Source: Pisolithus tinctorius (lineage: Eukaryota > Basidiomycota > Agaricomycetes > Boletales > Pisolithaceae). From it: DNA of 64,000 nucleotides. The stretch's first letter is position 1, and the number at the start of each line of letters is the position of its first letter. Position numbers and translations under genes: made by a program. The notes below the pieces were generated by a model, which was not told the DNA's origin, ran no database searches, and was given only the letters and a program-made list of their open reading frames with translations. The stretch lies in contig JANFAH010000043.1 of the NCBI GenBank assembly GCA_024663395.1, positions 372,001 through 436,000 of the forward strand. Direction: 5' to 3'. Positions 23,727 to 36,613 of this stretch are shown here, piece by piece.

Positions 23727-25412
23727 CTAATACTTATCAACACAAGCAGCATTCCAGGTCTCATCTCCATAGCGAATGTTGGTACTGAACACGTTTGCTT
23801 TCACAAACCCACTCAACGAGCAAGTCCCGAATCTCAGGTCTTTGAGAGATTTTTGGCAAGAGGTCAAAGGGTATGTTTCCCCATTCAGCAGCAAACGGAA
23901 CTGAGGGCCTTCGAAGCTGGACCATTATTAGTCGCCCATTATCAGCAAAGCTGAAAATCGGGATTGACGAGATTTACATACGAGTGCTTGCAAGTAAACT
24001 TCTCCCAGATCATCCGCGCGGCAAACGGGGACTGTTCTGATCCGCGGAACTTACGGTCGGGAGGCATGTACTCAGGTGTGAGAGGGATGATGTCTCTGGA
24101 ATAAGAGTGTGAAAGACAGTCTCGTGCGAACGAGAGAAAAGCTACTTGTTCAAATTCATGGCAGATACGCGAGTAAGATAGTAACGTCATGTCCAAATTC
24201 GAGGTAAAGGTCTCGAGCGTCACCAGTGGTATTACTGAAACTGCGATGAAAGAGTTCACCAACACCTTCTCAGAGAGCGACAAAACTTACCGTTCTATCA
24301 ACTTGTTGACGTATACAGATCCAAGGATAGGCCCTGTATCATTTCTTGATATGTACCCGCTTATCCCATCACTGACAAGGTCGCTTTCATAACTGGAACA
24401 ATCGGTAAGGTGTTCCGAAAACCTTGCGTGAGACTCTTACTCGAAGGCAGCTAGTTCATGGGGCTTAAATACTTCAACCATGGAGACACGTCATGAGCAG
24501 CGAGGTCGTAAGGACATGCATATAACGCTCCGCGGATGTCTTCATCGGATAGTTCGACACCAGGAAGGAGGACACTGAGCCGCTGCTTAATTACAGGGAT
24601 GTACCTTCTTCGCCCACGTGGCTCGTTCTGCCTGTAAGTACTCATCATATCAGAATCTACAGCATCAACTGCACTCCAGCTTACTTCGAGTTCCGACCAT
24701 GGCTAAACTTTGGACAGGATTCCCAGGGTAATATCCAATTGACAGGTAATCCAAGCTTGTCCACAGTCACGATATCCACTTCTCGACCGAACATGCCCTG
24801 TGTGAAGTAAAAGGCAGAATCTATGACTCTCTGTGAAGTGCTCGAAAGAACAAAGTCTGTCGAAAACCCAGGGTAGTGGCGTCCAAACCTTGCCAACTAC
24901 GGGTCAGACCAGCAGAACACCTCAATACCATAGTACCCACTCTACGCCGTGATCAAACAGCTGTTGGCGGCCAATAATTGTCAAGTTTTTTGGAACGAGG
25001 TCGGACTTGTAACCGTGCTTCAAGAATCGCAAGCTAGGTGGTAAATGATGCGGAATGGTCGAATTTTCCAGGGTTTCGACTAGCTTGTTGATATAGACTT
25101 CCTCTCCCTCGGGTCCACGAGAACCATGGCGGTGCAACTGGGGTTTCAAGTGTACAGAATAAGTGACATGGTCACCATACAAATTGGACACCGGTAAACA
25201 TACCAATACGACTTGGTCGACAGTACAATCAGCAGGCAAATCTGCTCGTACTCCATGGACGTGCGTTCTATCATGATAAGGCGAGAGAACCCCGAACTTG
25301 TCCCAGCATGCACTGAGTGAATGTCATTGCTGGCAGGGCGGCCAAACCCAAAGATCCCAGCCAGTGGGGAGAGGGATACCTGGAGGACGTTGAGCACAGT
25401 TGGAATATACAT
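23727..25412 (-). CDS. Histidine acid phosphatase (branch 2, phytase-like)
   Basis: This is a multi-exon gene for a secreted-type phosphomonoesterase of the histidine phosphatase superfamily. Such enzymes release phosphate from phytate or other monoesters through a phospho-histidine intermediate. An exon with WDKFGVLSPYHD joins over an intron (about 25193-25130) to VVLLHRHGSRGPEGE, carrying the catalytic RHGxRxP-type motif. Later exons give RFGRHYPGF..SQRVIDSA, ACPYDLAAHDVSPW, the proton-donor segment LEFGHDVTILLAY (about 24210-24170), PPDRKFRGSEQSPFAARMIW, and a C-terminal exon with LLNGETYPLTSC and two further cysteines, ending with TAG at 23729-23727. Splice junctions are GTAAGT/GTATGT type. 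Both catalytic motifs are intact and no frameshift is seen. The first exon and signal peptide are unresolved; coding may start up to about 25500. Whether phytate is the substrate is inference. Confidence 0.85.
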
Positions 25413-25832
25413 CGAAGGCCAAGGGCAAGAAGCTGTTCAGTGACACAGTGGTGGGACGCACGAAGTTCAATATACGCCTTATCGAGGCACCCGAACTAGA
25501 AGGGAAAGGTTCGACATTCGGGCAGAAATGTCTTCCCGATGACGGTGGGGACCTGAGCGCTTGCTCGGATTTGGTCAATTCTGGTTTATCGATATGGATA
25601 TCGCTGTAAACAGAGCGGATACTTGGAACCTAGTGTCTCTTAGGCAAACCAAAGATTACAATCGTTCCTTCCCTAGTCCGACGATGCTTGGAACCTGAAT
25701 TGAACAAACAAGAAGTCCATGCGCTACATACAGATGCTAACATATCTACCAGTATCGACCTTAGCCCCACATTACTTCCACAGGTATAATGTAACATTGC
25801 ACATAATCTTCTCGTCCGATGCTCAGTGGCCG

Positions 25833-28800
25833 TTATATCAACGTCCTAGCCTGTTGCACATAAAATTCTCTCGCACTCTCTAACAATTCCATCTCCATCT
25901 CCGTCCACCTCTTCCCCACCTCCATCTTCTCCCTCGCCCTCACATCCTGTCTCACAGACTTAATCGTCACCTTGAACGCGGCAGAAATAGGTCGGTGGTC
26001 GGATACATTCGCTTCGTACCGTTGATAGTTGAGCTGGACGACCCGCTCTGGATCCCGAGATCTCCATAGAATACGATCGCACCATGCGGGCGTACGTCGT
26101 TTCTCGGAAGTGTCGAATTCGTTGGATCGTCGGTCGTATTTATATGTCGGCGCGAACATCAATGGCCCTCCTGGAACGCGCGTAGTCGGAACCCTGATTA
26201 TGTTTCATTTCTCTCAACAACTGATCGTGTGGAACAGCAACTCCAGCTCTCCGGACTGGATGGCGTTAATTACGTTTCCCGACGCTGGTCGATGCGGTAG
26301 TTCATATCCGTTGAGCTACACCCACGCCCCAAGTCAGCATTGTCCAGCGAGCGTACATGTACGATAAGTGGAAACGGTAGACAACTCACGAAGACAATTT
26401 CATGGTCTAAAACCATCGACCCGTCCCACCGCCACAAAATCAATGTACTCCTCAACGGCGTCAGATGGTGGAAACAATGATTTCTCCTCCAACACAGCCG
26501 CCACGTCCGCATTCCGTTGGCGTACATGTCCTGACCAGCAGCCAAGTGACAGTTAATAAAGCATATAGACGAGTTGTCCACACGAGCCGCGCGACGATCG
26601 CTCCCTGCCGTCACTCCCTCCGTAAGATTATTTCGGCGTCACAATGACCTTACACCCACCTTATTCCCATACCTACCACCCATCCCACGCTTGATGGTAG
26701 TAATGGCAACATCTTTCACCGACGCCTCTGCGCATTCTTCACGAAATGCACGTGAACAATCCGACCAGGCTCTCCGTATGGATGGCCGTGTACGGCGAAT
26801 CCGGTGGCATAGCCATCTTAACAGCCATAACCAACCGATCATGCCATCTCTTATACGACGACGACACCTTTTCAGAGATCTTACCATCCTCGCCTTTCTT
26901 CTTTCCTCCCAGAAGAACAGTTTTAGCGGCCATCTTCCGACTCTCCAAATCAATGACTTCTTGGAACCCGAACGCGATGATGTCGGGGCCATCAGAGCTT
27001 TGGAACACTTTCTGGAAGAACTGGGCGTTCTCCGCGTCGGTCGATAACGCGTCGGGTTTCGCCGCATCCACGTTCCAAGATACGATGAGCACGTTAAGTT
27101 CCTGAACTTGCTAAAAGCGTGTTCTCGCTTGAGCAATTCCTGGCCTGCAAAGAAAAGCAGAGTGAGCAAAAGTATGCGCAGCTTCCAATGCCCGTCCGAC
27201 TTACCTACCCAATCACTCCCCAACAATCCCAAAAATCTCATACGCTCGTCCCGTCCAACGCTCACTACACACAACCTTCCCACCCTCTCGATCGCGGACG
27301 GATCCACGAACAATTTCAAGACGGGAAGTCCATCATGGGCTTCCCAACAATTCGTCACGACCCAGGGTCGAGGACCCACATCATATGCCGAAACCGTACC
27401 TTTCCTTCCACCTGCCCATAACCGATCGTTCACGCCTTCCAAGCACAACACGTCCGAAGCGGATACCTTCATCACTTCTACGCACTCTGGGTTCCACCGG
27501 GTGTGTCAACATTCCACACTGAGATAAACCCGCCTTCGTGACCTAGGTAGACGTGATCGGGATGGGAAGGTAAGAGCGTTCCGCACATCACTGCGCCCAC
27601 ACGCTGCGTGGGCATGACACATCGTGCAACACTGCCCGGGACGAACGGATCGTATATCCTGATGACTGGAACGGACGCCGTCCCAGTACCATTCATCTCC
27701 GTGCGGACAGAGGTCCAGAGTAACCCACCCAACATCTTCACAAAATCCTGTTTTTCCGCGGTACGGTACACCCGTGGTTGGGTGTACACAAGACTCACGT
27801 CTTCCTCGCCCATCCGTGCGGCCATGCCAACGTCTGAGTCTGGATCGAAAACCATCACCTTGCCCGCATCGTCCACCGTCACCATCATCCTCCCATACCT
27901 AAACATGTGTGTCACCTGACATGCATGCACCCCAAACTTGGTTGCCGTCACCGATCCCACACCGACATCCACCTCGAATAAGTGGCCCTCCTTTGTCCCC
28001 ACCCAGACATATCGATACCTGTCCGAAACCGCGGCTGTAGGCTTAAACTCTAGACACGTCACTTTGGCTTCGCGCAAACCTGCCTCTCGGGTATCGATTG
28101 TCCATAGTGGAACGTCGCTACACGATAAATCATGGTATTTGATGTGGTGGTGTGTTGCAATGACCGCACTCGGCGACGCGATTGCAACTTGTCCCGAATG
28201 CGCGGGAACTTGGATCCTGGATGCTGGGTAAACGAAACAAGATAACGAAGGTGGGCGCCGTGACGAACGACTCGAGTCTGGGAGGGTGTCGGCGGTACGC
28301 ACGCGCGGGTCCTCATCTTCTCCGGATTCCTCGTCTGACGAGGGAGTAGGGGGTCGACGTACGGGTGGGAGCTTATCGCCCAGGCCGATTTGTCGTGTCG
28401 GTGGGGGCAGAAGTTTGTTATTACCGAGAAGCTTGCGCTCACATGCAGGGTCAGCGACGTTCCCAGATGGAGCGCATGTGCACTTCGTGCAGGAAGAGGC
28501 GGTGCAAAAGATTGAAATCTGGAACCTCATCTGGCGTCACGCGTCGCGATGGGAGAGGTGGTGGGAGTAACGATATTGGGGAGAACTACAGGAGCTCCGT
28601 GAGGGACACCATTTGGCCGAGGAGGTAGACGTACGCCCGGCGTGGTGGTGGTTTCGGTTTCGGCGACGGTGGAAAGCCGTCGCTCGAACTGCTAACATCA
28701 GATAATTTGCGGGCGTGGTTACTTGCACCATTCGACGCTCTCGGCGAACCGTTCGTCTTCCGTGGTGGTATGGCAGGTGGAGGTGGAAGTTTGAGGGGCG

Positions 28801-29862
28801 GCGTAATTTCGGATAATATAGATTCGTCATCTGAGAATGGGCTGTGCGATGAGATACTAGTTAATTGCGAATCGTCTTCGGTTTGGAAGAGTGTTGGGCC
28901 GGTAGGTGGGGGTGGGGGCGGACGTCGGGGAGAAGCGTGGGTGGAGGATTGGTGGGAGCTAGAATGTTTGGTTCGCTATGCCACGCTTGACGATCTTCGC
29001 GTACGAGCGGCTTTGGTGTCGCAGAAGTAGGTATGCTCATAGCCCTGTGCATATATACATTCAATTTATCACTACATCACGAGGATGGCACATACGTGAA
29101 ACGATCACGAAGCGAGGCGACGCTGCCCGTGCGAGATGAAGCATCCATCACAAGTCCCAGCTCCAAGGTATCGTCTAGACTTTCCAGTGTCACCGAGGAT
29201 GCAGATGGTGAGCGGTCAGACATTGTATGACGGACTGGAACGAGGGAAGGGGTGAATTCATGTACGGACGGGTCACTATGTGACGTCGACCCTGCCGGAC
29301 GTGGCAAGGGTTTTGGGGTTGTTGGTCGCGGCGGTGAGGATGCAACAACCGCGGCGGATCTGCCCGAGAGACATCAACATTTACTTCAAGTTCGTCTAAC
29401 TGGATCGCACTCACGACGAAAGGCGGCTGCGAAGCGAAGCTACTGTTCCCTGAAGAGGAAGGTCGTCGCCGACGTCGCTGTCCCGCAAAGCCTGTGGTCT
29501 CTGTTCTGGGCGGGTAGCCGGGATGGGTACTGGACGCAGGAGTGGGGACACAGCCGGCGAGGGTTTCCTGCCACGAGACGGGGCGGGGGCGGAGGTGCAC
29601 GTCTGGTCACCTTTTTCATGTCTGACGCGGATATCGATGTGCGCAGTGCTCTCGCTTCAGACTGGCTGGGTCGCTCGTCGCCCCCCACTGACGCCCGCGT
29701 CCGATGGGTGGGCAGGTCTGGAGTCAAGAGCGTCTGGTTGCTACTTTGCGACTTGGGCGGGGAGACTGAGACTGCATTTTCCTGTGCCAACTGCTCGAAT
29801 CTCGATTTCAGACTCTTGATAGACAGCGTCGGTGCGGACTCGATTTCGGAATTGTCTGCCAT
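25833..29862 (-). CDS. Inositol polyphosphate 5-phosphatase with WD40 region
   Basis: This is a large gene of roughly 1,100 or more codons on the minus strand. The N-terminus (MADNSEIESAPTL, 29862) opens a Pro/Ser-rich disordered region with PPPPPPR motifs (to about 28500). Next comes a beta-propeller-like WD40 region (28300-26960; VWVGTKEGHLFEVDV, VYLGHEGGFISVWN, LWAGGRKGTVSAYD), then the catalytic domain: LIVSWNVDAAKPD, FGFQEVIDL, NCHLAAGQ, MVLDHEIVF, NYRIDQRRE, FAPTYKYD, RRTPAWCDRILW and SDHRPISAAF, ending TAA at 25833. The enzyme removes the 5-phosphate of phosphoinositides at membranes. The catalytic part (26150-26600) needs several single-base corrections to stay in frame, mostly missing bases in short G runs. 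These are either sequencing errors or early pseudogene damage. It neighbours the phosphatase gene on the same strand. Confidence 0.85.
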
Positions 29863-30510
29863 CCCGTCATGAATGGTTGACCGACACCGTCGCCGTTGCT
29901 AATATAACACAAAGTGGGGTCATCCTCTAAGAAATACCCTCGTTTGGTAATTCTAGTCGGGCCTGCTAGGGGGCTTCTAAATGTTGGATGTACTACCAGC
30001 TTATACTATGTCATTCTTACAGCCATTAATAGCTTTATGGCTTGCCGACCAGGATGGGTGTTCTGAGGAACGGCTGTCAGGATTCCTCGTGGGAGCTCAT
30101 TTCAACAATGGTCGATCTTGTTGGCATAGAATCTGGAGGGGTATATCTGGAACATCCAGTATTATCATGGCATCCACACCTATGGCTCCTACCCATATCA
30201 TTATTTATAGTGATTTGAACTCTCGCATATCACCATATTCCTGGTATAGTGAATGGGCTACTCTGACCGACCTCGACTCCGCAGGATGAGCTACGGTATT
30301 ACCCATCCAATCGAATACATGGGCGGGTCCCTTTCATTCCACCGGTCCATACGTTCTGAGTGTGAGAGGCCTGAGCTCCCTTAGCAGTGAACGGAACAAA
30401 TGGCAAAATGTAGGAGAAGAAAAGCAAAGCGTGAATATAAGGTTGAATTGATGCTTGAAGGTCTACTCGCTGTAATTACTCATATTTGGCTACGTCACTT
30501 GGACCCAAAC
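29863..30510. promoter_or_regulatory. Intergenic region between divergent genes
   Basis: This 650-bp gap separates the 5' end of the 5-phosphatase gene (minus) from the 5' end of the ZNHIT2-like gene (plus), so it should hold both promoters. The ORF at 29981-30289 has no recognisable feature. I see no defined element beyond AT-rich patches. Confidence 0.45.
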
Positions 30511-31977
30511 ATGACAGTACGGTGTGGCATGTACGTCTGCCGCCTGCTCTCAAGCCATCTCTTATGGCTGTCTCAGTTGTCGCAAGCAGATTTCTAGGTA
30601 CACATGCCCAACCTGCAACGTCCCGTATTGCAATTTGGCATGTTTTCGATCCGAGGTGACATGATTTCTTCAATTTGTTAGGGTACAGTATCATACTGAC
30701 GGAGGTGCAGACACATGCACAATGCTCGGAGACTTTCTACCGGAAGGAGATCGCGAGTAGTATTAGTTCAGACTATTCGAAGACATCCCAAGAGCATGAA
30801 AAAATACTCGGGATTTTGAAACGGTTGGATGATGAAGGTCTGCAAGACCACGACGAATTTTCGCATTGCTCCGACGATGAGGACGATGCGGAAAGCCTGG
30901 AAAAACGGCTAGCTGGTTTAAAGATTGGTACGTGCCCGCGATGTCGTCGTCTCCGATGATACTGATTTTCGCTCTGGTGTTCAGAGTCGGCATCGGCAGA
31001 TGAACTCCTGGACCGCCTCACTAAGGAAGAGCGCGATACGTTCTTCAAGCTGCTGAGAGATCCTGCCTCGGAGCGTGCCAAAAACCTTCTCGCAAGCGTG
31101 GAACTCGACAGAGAACTCCAGGCACCGTGGTGGGACTCTCCGCAGCTTCCCAACGATGACCTGGATACCGCCGCCACTCGATATGGTCACCAGCCACCCC
31201 TCATGGAGGTACCTCCAGGGCTTAGACGATGGAATCCGGAGTCCCCTTCGCTGCTGTATAATATTTGCGCTGTGTTGTAAGTCATGAAGAAATTCCACTC
31301 GGCAAAGTCTAAGGTTCCTATGCAGTATAGGCTATGCATATGTCACTCGGCACTTGTCAATATCCCCACTTTCTTCCTCAAGCAATTCCTGGCAGGACAA
31401 GAGGGAGGCTCGGAGGCTAATAGCCCGTGCGGTTCCATTCATCGCGGATCGCCAATCCAAGTTATTGCACGTCACGCTAACAGGTGCTGTTACGGACGTC
31501 TGGGCAAGGTTAGATCCTGTGAGTCTATGGAATCTTTCTCCTCGAATTACTAACGTTTACTCCCAGGGGAGCATAGAGCTTCGTACCATGGCCGTGCTTT
31601 TAGGCGATGTTTCCCGACTCGTTCGACCTCGGAAGGTGGTAGTCGCTGAAGACCCAGTTGGTGGGGTTGCACAGACTCATTCGCTACCATCAGAACACCC
31701 ACGCGCAGATGCCCTTAGGGTATTCACCGACATGAATGCCCTATTTGACGAAGATGGCACGGAAAACGGACAGAGAAAGAAAAATCACCTGTCGATGAAA
31801 ATCACGTTTTATGCTGGGCATCTCCTCGCCGTTCCATCTTTCTTCCTCGATGCGCTTGCAGATGAGGTGTTTCTGCGATCGAAGAGCATGGATGAGGAAG
31901 TTGCTAACGCGGATGGTGCAGCCCGAGTGGCAGGAAGTGCGGAGCTGGTGCAGCCAAAGATTATAAAGTTACCATAG
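30511..31977 (+). CDS. HIT-type zinc finger protein (ZNHIT2-like)
   Basis: Six exons give a clean 403-residue protein: 30511-30530, 30577-30655, 30711-30927, 30985-31276, 31326-31518 and 31567-31977. All introns are 46-60 bp GT..AG and every junction keeps phase. The HIT zinc finger is at the very N-terminus: CGICRKQ, CPTCNVPYCNLAC, then HAQC, a complete set of Cys/His ligands. The first intron falls inside the first Cys pair, which fixes the ATG at 30511. The C-terminal part matches the ZNHIT2 layout (acidic middle, VPPGLRRWNPESPSLLYNI, a Trp-rich helical region). In other eukaryotes ZNHIT2 links the R2TP co-chaperone to U5 snRNP and polymerase assembly. No frame damage is present, unlike the two neighbouring large genes. 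Confidence 0.9.
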
Positions 31978-33611
31978 GACAAACGGTAGAGAATGTCCTT
32001 CGCATTAACCAATTGCATTCAACCAAACTTTTAGCATGTTGCTTAATCCAACCAACGAGCGATCAAGGGACATCAGACGGGGGCAACATGTTGAGTGTAA
32101 CCCATGGGAACTAGACGGGCCGTAGATGGAGAATAGGAGGGTGAAAGCGAGAAACCAATTGATCGGGCGGCTGCGCTTCACCACCACTGCGAACTTCTTG
32201 TGCTAAGTACAGCTGTTTCAGAAATTCTTGTCCCGACTGAAAAGTTGGTGTCTGAAAATAAAAATAAAAACTTGTAGAGCACTACGTCCGTCCTTTTTCA
32301 TAGTTCTCCACCCGTCACTGGTCCAGTAGAGCATATAACAATATTTGAGATATTGCGAAATATCATACAACATGAAAAAAGTCGGACACTCGATGGGATT
32401 GGGGAAGTTCTTGGTGCGTCAGCGGAACCAGGAAAATCAGACAATACTCACATTCCCAGAGGCCATCCTAGGCTTTTGAATGCGGAAAAGGCTCGCCGTA
32501 CTTCGTTGCGGGGGTCATATGGCTGACTCATGTCCATCGGGGGTGTAACAGTGTATGCACTACAGTGGTACGTCGGTACATACATAGGGAGGCTATCTAC
32601 CATTGCAGTGGGGTGGACAACATAGAATAGGAGAACCTCAGATACACGGTAGCTACATGTGGTTGTGCGTGAACCTTGTCACAGACCCCGAAGTCATTGT
32701 CTGGCTCGTCGTCATCAATCTCAGCCTGGCTCTGACTGATCAGATGTGGCTCCGGCGTCCTATTAGTCCCAATAGATATCTGGATGTTATATGTACAATA
32801 CATTTTCTGGTATCTGTAGATGACCGCTGACCTGATTCATCATCCCTGTCATCCTCTTCATAGGACAATGCTGATCTGGATGAGCTGAGTGCATTATTGG
32901 CGGAATTTAGCCACTTACTCCGAAAATGTTTTCATCTGTGACCTTCATCTGGTCTCCAGCGGGTTTCTGTGCTGTTTCTATAAAGCCTTTCCTCAGAATG
33001 TAACTTAGGACTCCAGCAGATCACCCGACCATCAGCCCTTTTTTCGAGTCATATGGTATCTCCCAGTATTCCAAATGCTGTTATATACTCTGTTGGATTA
33101 GTGATGAATGGACGTAGTTGCTCTACAGCATTTTCGAATTTTTTTCGATTTTCGATTTTCAAACACCAACTTCTCACTCGGGACATGAACATTGAACGTT
33201 TGAACTTCTGAAACAACTGTAATGTCGAATGCGTGTCCTCATACATCTCTGTAAGGCCCGAATTCGGAAACGTCCTCATGGGAATTACGGACAGGTCACC
33301 AAGTGAAACCGCCCTCTAGCAATTTATAAACGAACTCAGCATGGTATGTACCACAAGTTCGCATCTCGATTCATGGGTCAGATGATTTTCATCTGTGAGT
33401 TTGGGCCAACTGACATTACATGGTTAACCCTGGGACATGGCGGGGCACTTATCCAGCAATTTGGAGGCGAATGTTCTGTGATAGGCCAACATATGACATC
33501 CCTCCTTGGTGGGGGCATCTGCTGTACCATCATAAACCTCATCCTTTCGTTTTCAATCATGGTTTTTCCGATCCATATCCCCCGCATTCCTTCCCTTGAC
33601 GTGACGAGACA
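31978..33611. other. Intergenic region, no gene recognised
   Basis: Short frames on both strands have no motif or plausible splice structure that I can support. CpG content is moderate, so it is not obviously decayed repeat. A small gene cannot be excluded. Confidence 0.4.
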
Positions 33612-33974
33612 ATGAGATTCGCATCGCTCCTTGTTACTGCATCGTTCGTGTATGGCTCGGTCGCTATGCCAGTATTGACCGAAGTCGCTGTGGAAAGCAA
33701 CTCCTTCGGCTCTACAGGCGCGGCTGTCAATGCTGCTGACAATATCGTCCCACACACGATTGTTGAAGGTACGTTTCTTTGTGTGGATTTCATCGTAGAC
33801 CAGCAGCATTGACGTCGTGCGATAGAATCCCAGATGTCCTCCGCCAAAATGGTGGCATATTCACCTCCGTCATCATCTGTACTGTATGCAAAGTCCGGCA
33901 GTGAGGTCATGGATCAATCTACTCTCACTTCTGACTTCCCGAGTGTATCAGCTCAAGCATCTCAGAGTTCGTGA
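33612..33974 (+). CDS. Small secreted Ser-rich protein
   Basis: The ATG at 33612 starts a signal-peptide-like N-terminus (MRFASLLVTASFVYGSVAMP). An intron (33769-33825, GTACGT..GATAG) joins exon 1 (157 nt) to exon 2 in frame, giving 101 residues that end at TGA 33972-33974. The mature part is Ser/Val/Ala-rich with no cysteines. If a second intron begins at GTTCGT (about 33967) and ends at TAG 34021, the frame continues to 34183 with a hydrophobic tail (GILALAFICAILQVL), which would suggest a GPI-anchored wall protein. Function unknown. Small secreted proteins are common effectors or wall proteins in mycorrhizal and saprotrophic agarics. Confidence 0.55.
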
Positions 33975-34396
33975 AGGCTGCCAGATATTCCATCCTGTGC
34001 ACTGACATATCAATTCCTGTAGTTGTCGTATATCCCACGGCGCTTGCGATCAGCTCTACACCTATCCCCTCCAATGCGGTGGTGCTGCCTTCCTGGACGA
34101 ACGGTGCTACGCGAAGAGTTCAAGGGCATTCTCGTGGCATCTTGGCCTTGGCGTTCATATGCGCTATTCTTCAAGTTCTGTGACTGCATTGGATTTCTAT
34201 AATCTGAGAAATGATTCTAACCTAAAGAGACTCACGATAATGATAACGACTACTTGTAGCTATTACTGTAATTCAACATTGTAGTTTGCCACAGGGGTTA
34301 CCGGATTAGGTACTCCATGGCTTGTTGAAACACGTCGCCCGAAGTTTGTATTGAAACACTCCCCTTGAAGTTGTATTGAATAGGTTTCTGGTTTGG

Positions 34397-36392
34397 ATGC
34401 GGTTCTCTCAGTGTATTTCTGCGTTGCTTCTTCTCGTCCCACCTCTGGTGCAAGCAAACCAGTCGGGTGGACTCGCCCATCCCAACCTCCAACCGCTCGT
34501 CACACGCGGCGACGCCTTCCTCTCGGCAGGCCACTGGAGCGACGCAGCCAAGACATACTCAGATGCCATCTCCCTCTCCCCAGGCGACTATCTTCTCTTC
34601 TATAAACGCGCTACTGCCTACTTGTCATCTAATAGCATGCGAACGCTCTCGAGGATTTCTCAAAGGTTTTGGAGTTGACGTCTGGAGAGTTCGATCGGGC
34701 CATACTCATGATAGCCAAGATACACATGAAAGACGGTGATTGGACGCAGGCACAGAGAACCCTCGACACCTATGCTGCAAAAGCCTCCGACTCTGACTCT
34801 GTCGTAGCCGAGCTGCGAGCGGATATCAAGGATGCACAGGCAGCAGCGAAGAAAGCGAAAGATGCACGACGCGCACAGCTGTGGACAGTGTGTTCCGAGG
34901 CTGCAACCCAGGCTCTGCGTGTGGCCAGTCATAGTACAGAGCTGCGACAGACGAAGGCGGAGTGCAGTTTGGCGGGTGGTGATCCACAAGGTGCGGTGGT
35001 CGACCTGAGGTTCGTGTCTTTCGTCGTCTCCTCGTCTTCTGTTTTACTGACGCTTTCTATAACACGCAGCCGCCTATCACACCTCTCACCGCCAACGAGC
35101 GCGTCCCTCATGCGTATTTTCCGACTCGCCTATTTCCTTCTTCCGCCCTCCCCCTCGTCTTCGCACACGTCACACCTTCCACCATTGAAACAATGTCTCT
35201 ACCTCGATCCAGATTCACCACAATGTCTTGCTGCACATCGGCTCGCAAAGTCTTTGGATAAAGGGTTCGCGACGCTCGACAAGCTCCTTCAGAAGGGGAC
35301 TGGATGGGCGTTGTCAAGCACATCGTTGGTCCTGCGGGCATGTACCCCAGCGATGGATTCGCAGCCACATTCGAACGGGCTTTGGATCAGCAAGCTACTC
35401 CCGAACACCTCGCCTCCCTCTAAACCAAGCAAGGCATCATCCATCTCCATCCCGGACGCACGTACTGAGAGCCCTCGACGAGCACACATCCTCAGGGCTG
35501 CATGCCGTGCGTATACGCATCTCAACTTGGTCAAGAAGGGTGAGGCATGGTGCGACGCACTGCTCGCGATGTCGGCAGAGGCACACAGGATGGCAGGGGA
35601 GATGTATGCTGGTGGTGAAGGAGGGCCGGAGGTGGATGGGTGGGTTGGGAAGGGTGAGGCATTATTGGCGAAGGGATGTGGGAGGAGGCAGTAAGAGCAT
35701 TTGAGAGAGCTGTGGAGGGGAGTGGGAGGAGAGATCGTGATGTCAGTAAACCTTCCTTGAGTCGTTCTTTCCTCTTTTCTCGAGTGTGCATTTTCTCTTC
35801 CGGTGATTCCTGGGTTTCCCGGTGAACAAGTACTCATGTCGTCCCTTTGCAGGTCCTTAACCGCTTACAAAAAGCTCAGCGTCTCCTGAAACAGTCCAAG
35901 ACGAAAGACTATTACAAGGTCCTAGATGTCCCTCGCGACGCGGACACCAAGACAATCAAGAAGGCATTGTACGTGTCTTCCTTTCTTATCTACATCCTCC
36001 CTCTTCGTTTTACTGGATGATATGACTCATTGAGGTCATGAGTGCAGCCGCAAAGCAGCGATGACAGCCCACCCCGATAAAGGTGGATCGAGGCGAAGAT
36101 GGCAGCTGTGAACGAAGCGTACGAGGTATTGAGTAATCCTGGTATGTCCTCTTCCACCACTCTCGTTACAATAAATAATTTGATATCCGTAATAAAGAAC
36201 TCCGACAACGCTTCGACAACGGCGACGATCCCAACGACACCGGATCACAAGGCGGGAGCCCGTTCGCAGGATCTCATTTTGCTGGCTTTGGTGGGTTCGG
36301 TGGACATGGGTCTGGTGGCGTGGGGCGGACCACCCATTTGCCCAGTTTTTCCAACAGGCGGGCAGCGTGGGTTCTCATTTGGGAGAGGATGA
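34397..36392 (+). CDS. DNAJC3/P58IPK-like ER co-chaperone (TPR plus J domain)
   Basis: The chosen ATG at 34397 begins a signal peptide (MRFSQCISALLLLVPPLVQA). TPR-type repeats follow: LVTRGDAFLSAGHWSDAAKT, LLFYKRATAYL, ALEDFSKVLELTSGEFDRA, MKDGDWTQAQRTLD, ECSLAGGDPQGAVVDL. The J domain comes after an intron: KDYYKVLDVPRDADTKTIKKA, then after a second intron RKAAMTAHPDKGG with the essential HPD, then MAAVNEAYEVLSNP and a Gly/Phe-rich tail. This architecture is that of DNAJC3, an ER-lumen partner of Hsp70 (BiP). The frame breaks at about 34632, 35300, 35430, 36095 and 36330, each repaired by one base (often in G runs). Either the assembly has indel errors or the gene is degenerating. Confidence 0.8.
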
Positions 36393-36613
36393 ACGGAGCG
36401 TGCGTATCGTTATCATAGATGACTGCTAGTATACCAGTTACCACGAACTTCCGATATGTTGAACACAGGAAGAGTTATAATTGGGTACTCGGTGTGGTTT
36501 GAGAGAGGGTATAGCATAACTACAACCCTGCTAAATATTAACCACATTCATGTAGAGGATATCGTACACCATACTATGGCTTTGTATTACCAAGTCACTG
36601 ATTCAGAGTCACT

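Noticed and set aside
27478..28570. Plus-strand ORFs opposite the 5-phosphatase gene
   Set aside because: These are shadows of the GC-rich coding strand; the minus frame carries the recognisable WD40 and phosphatase motifs.
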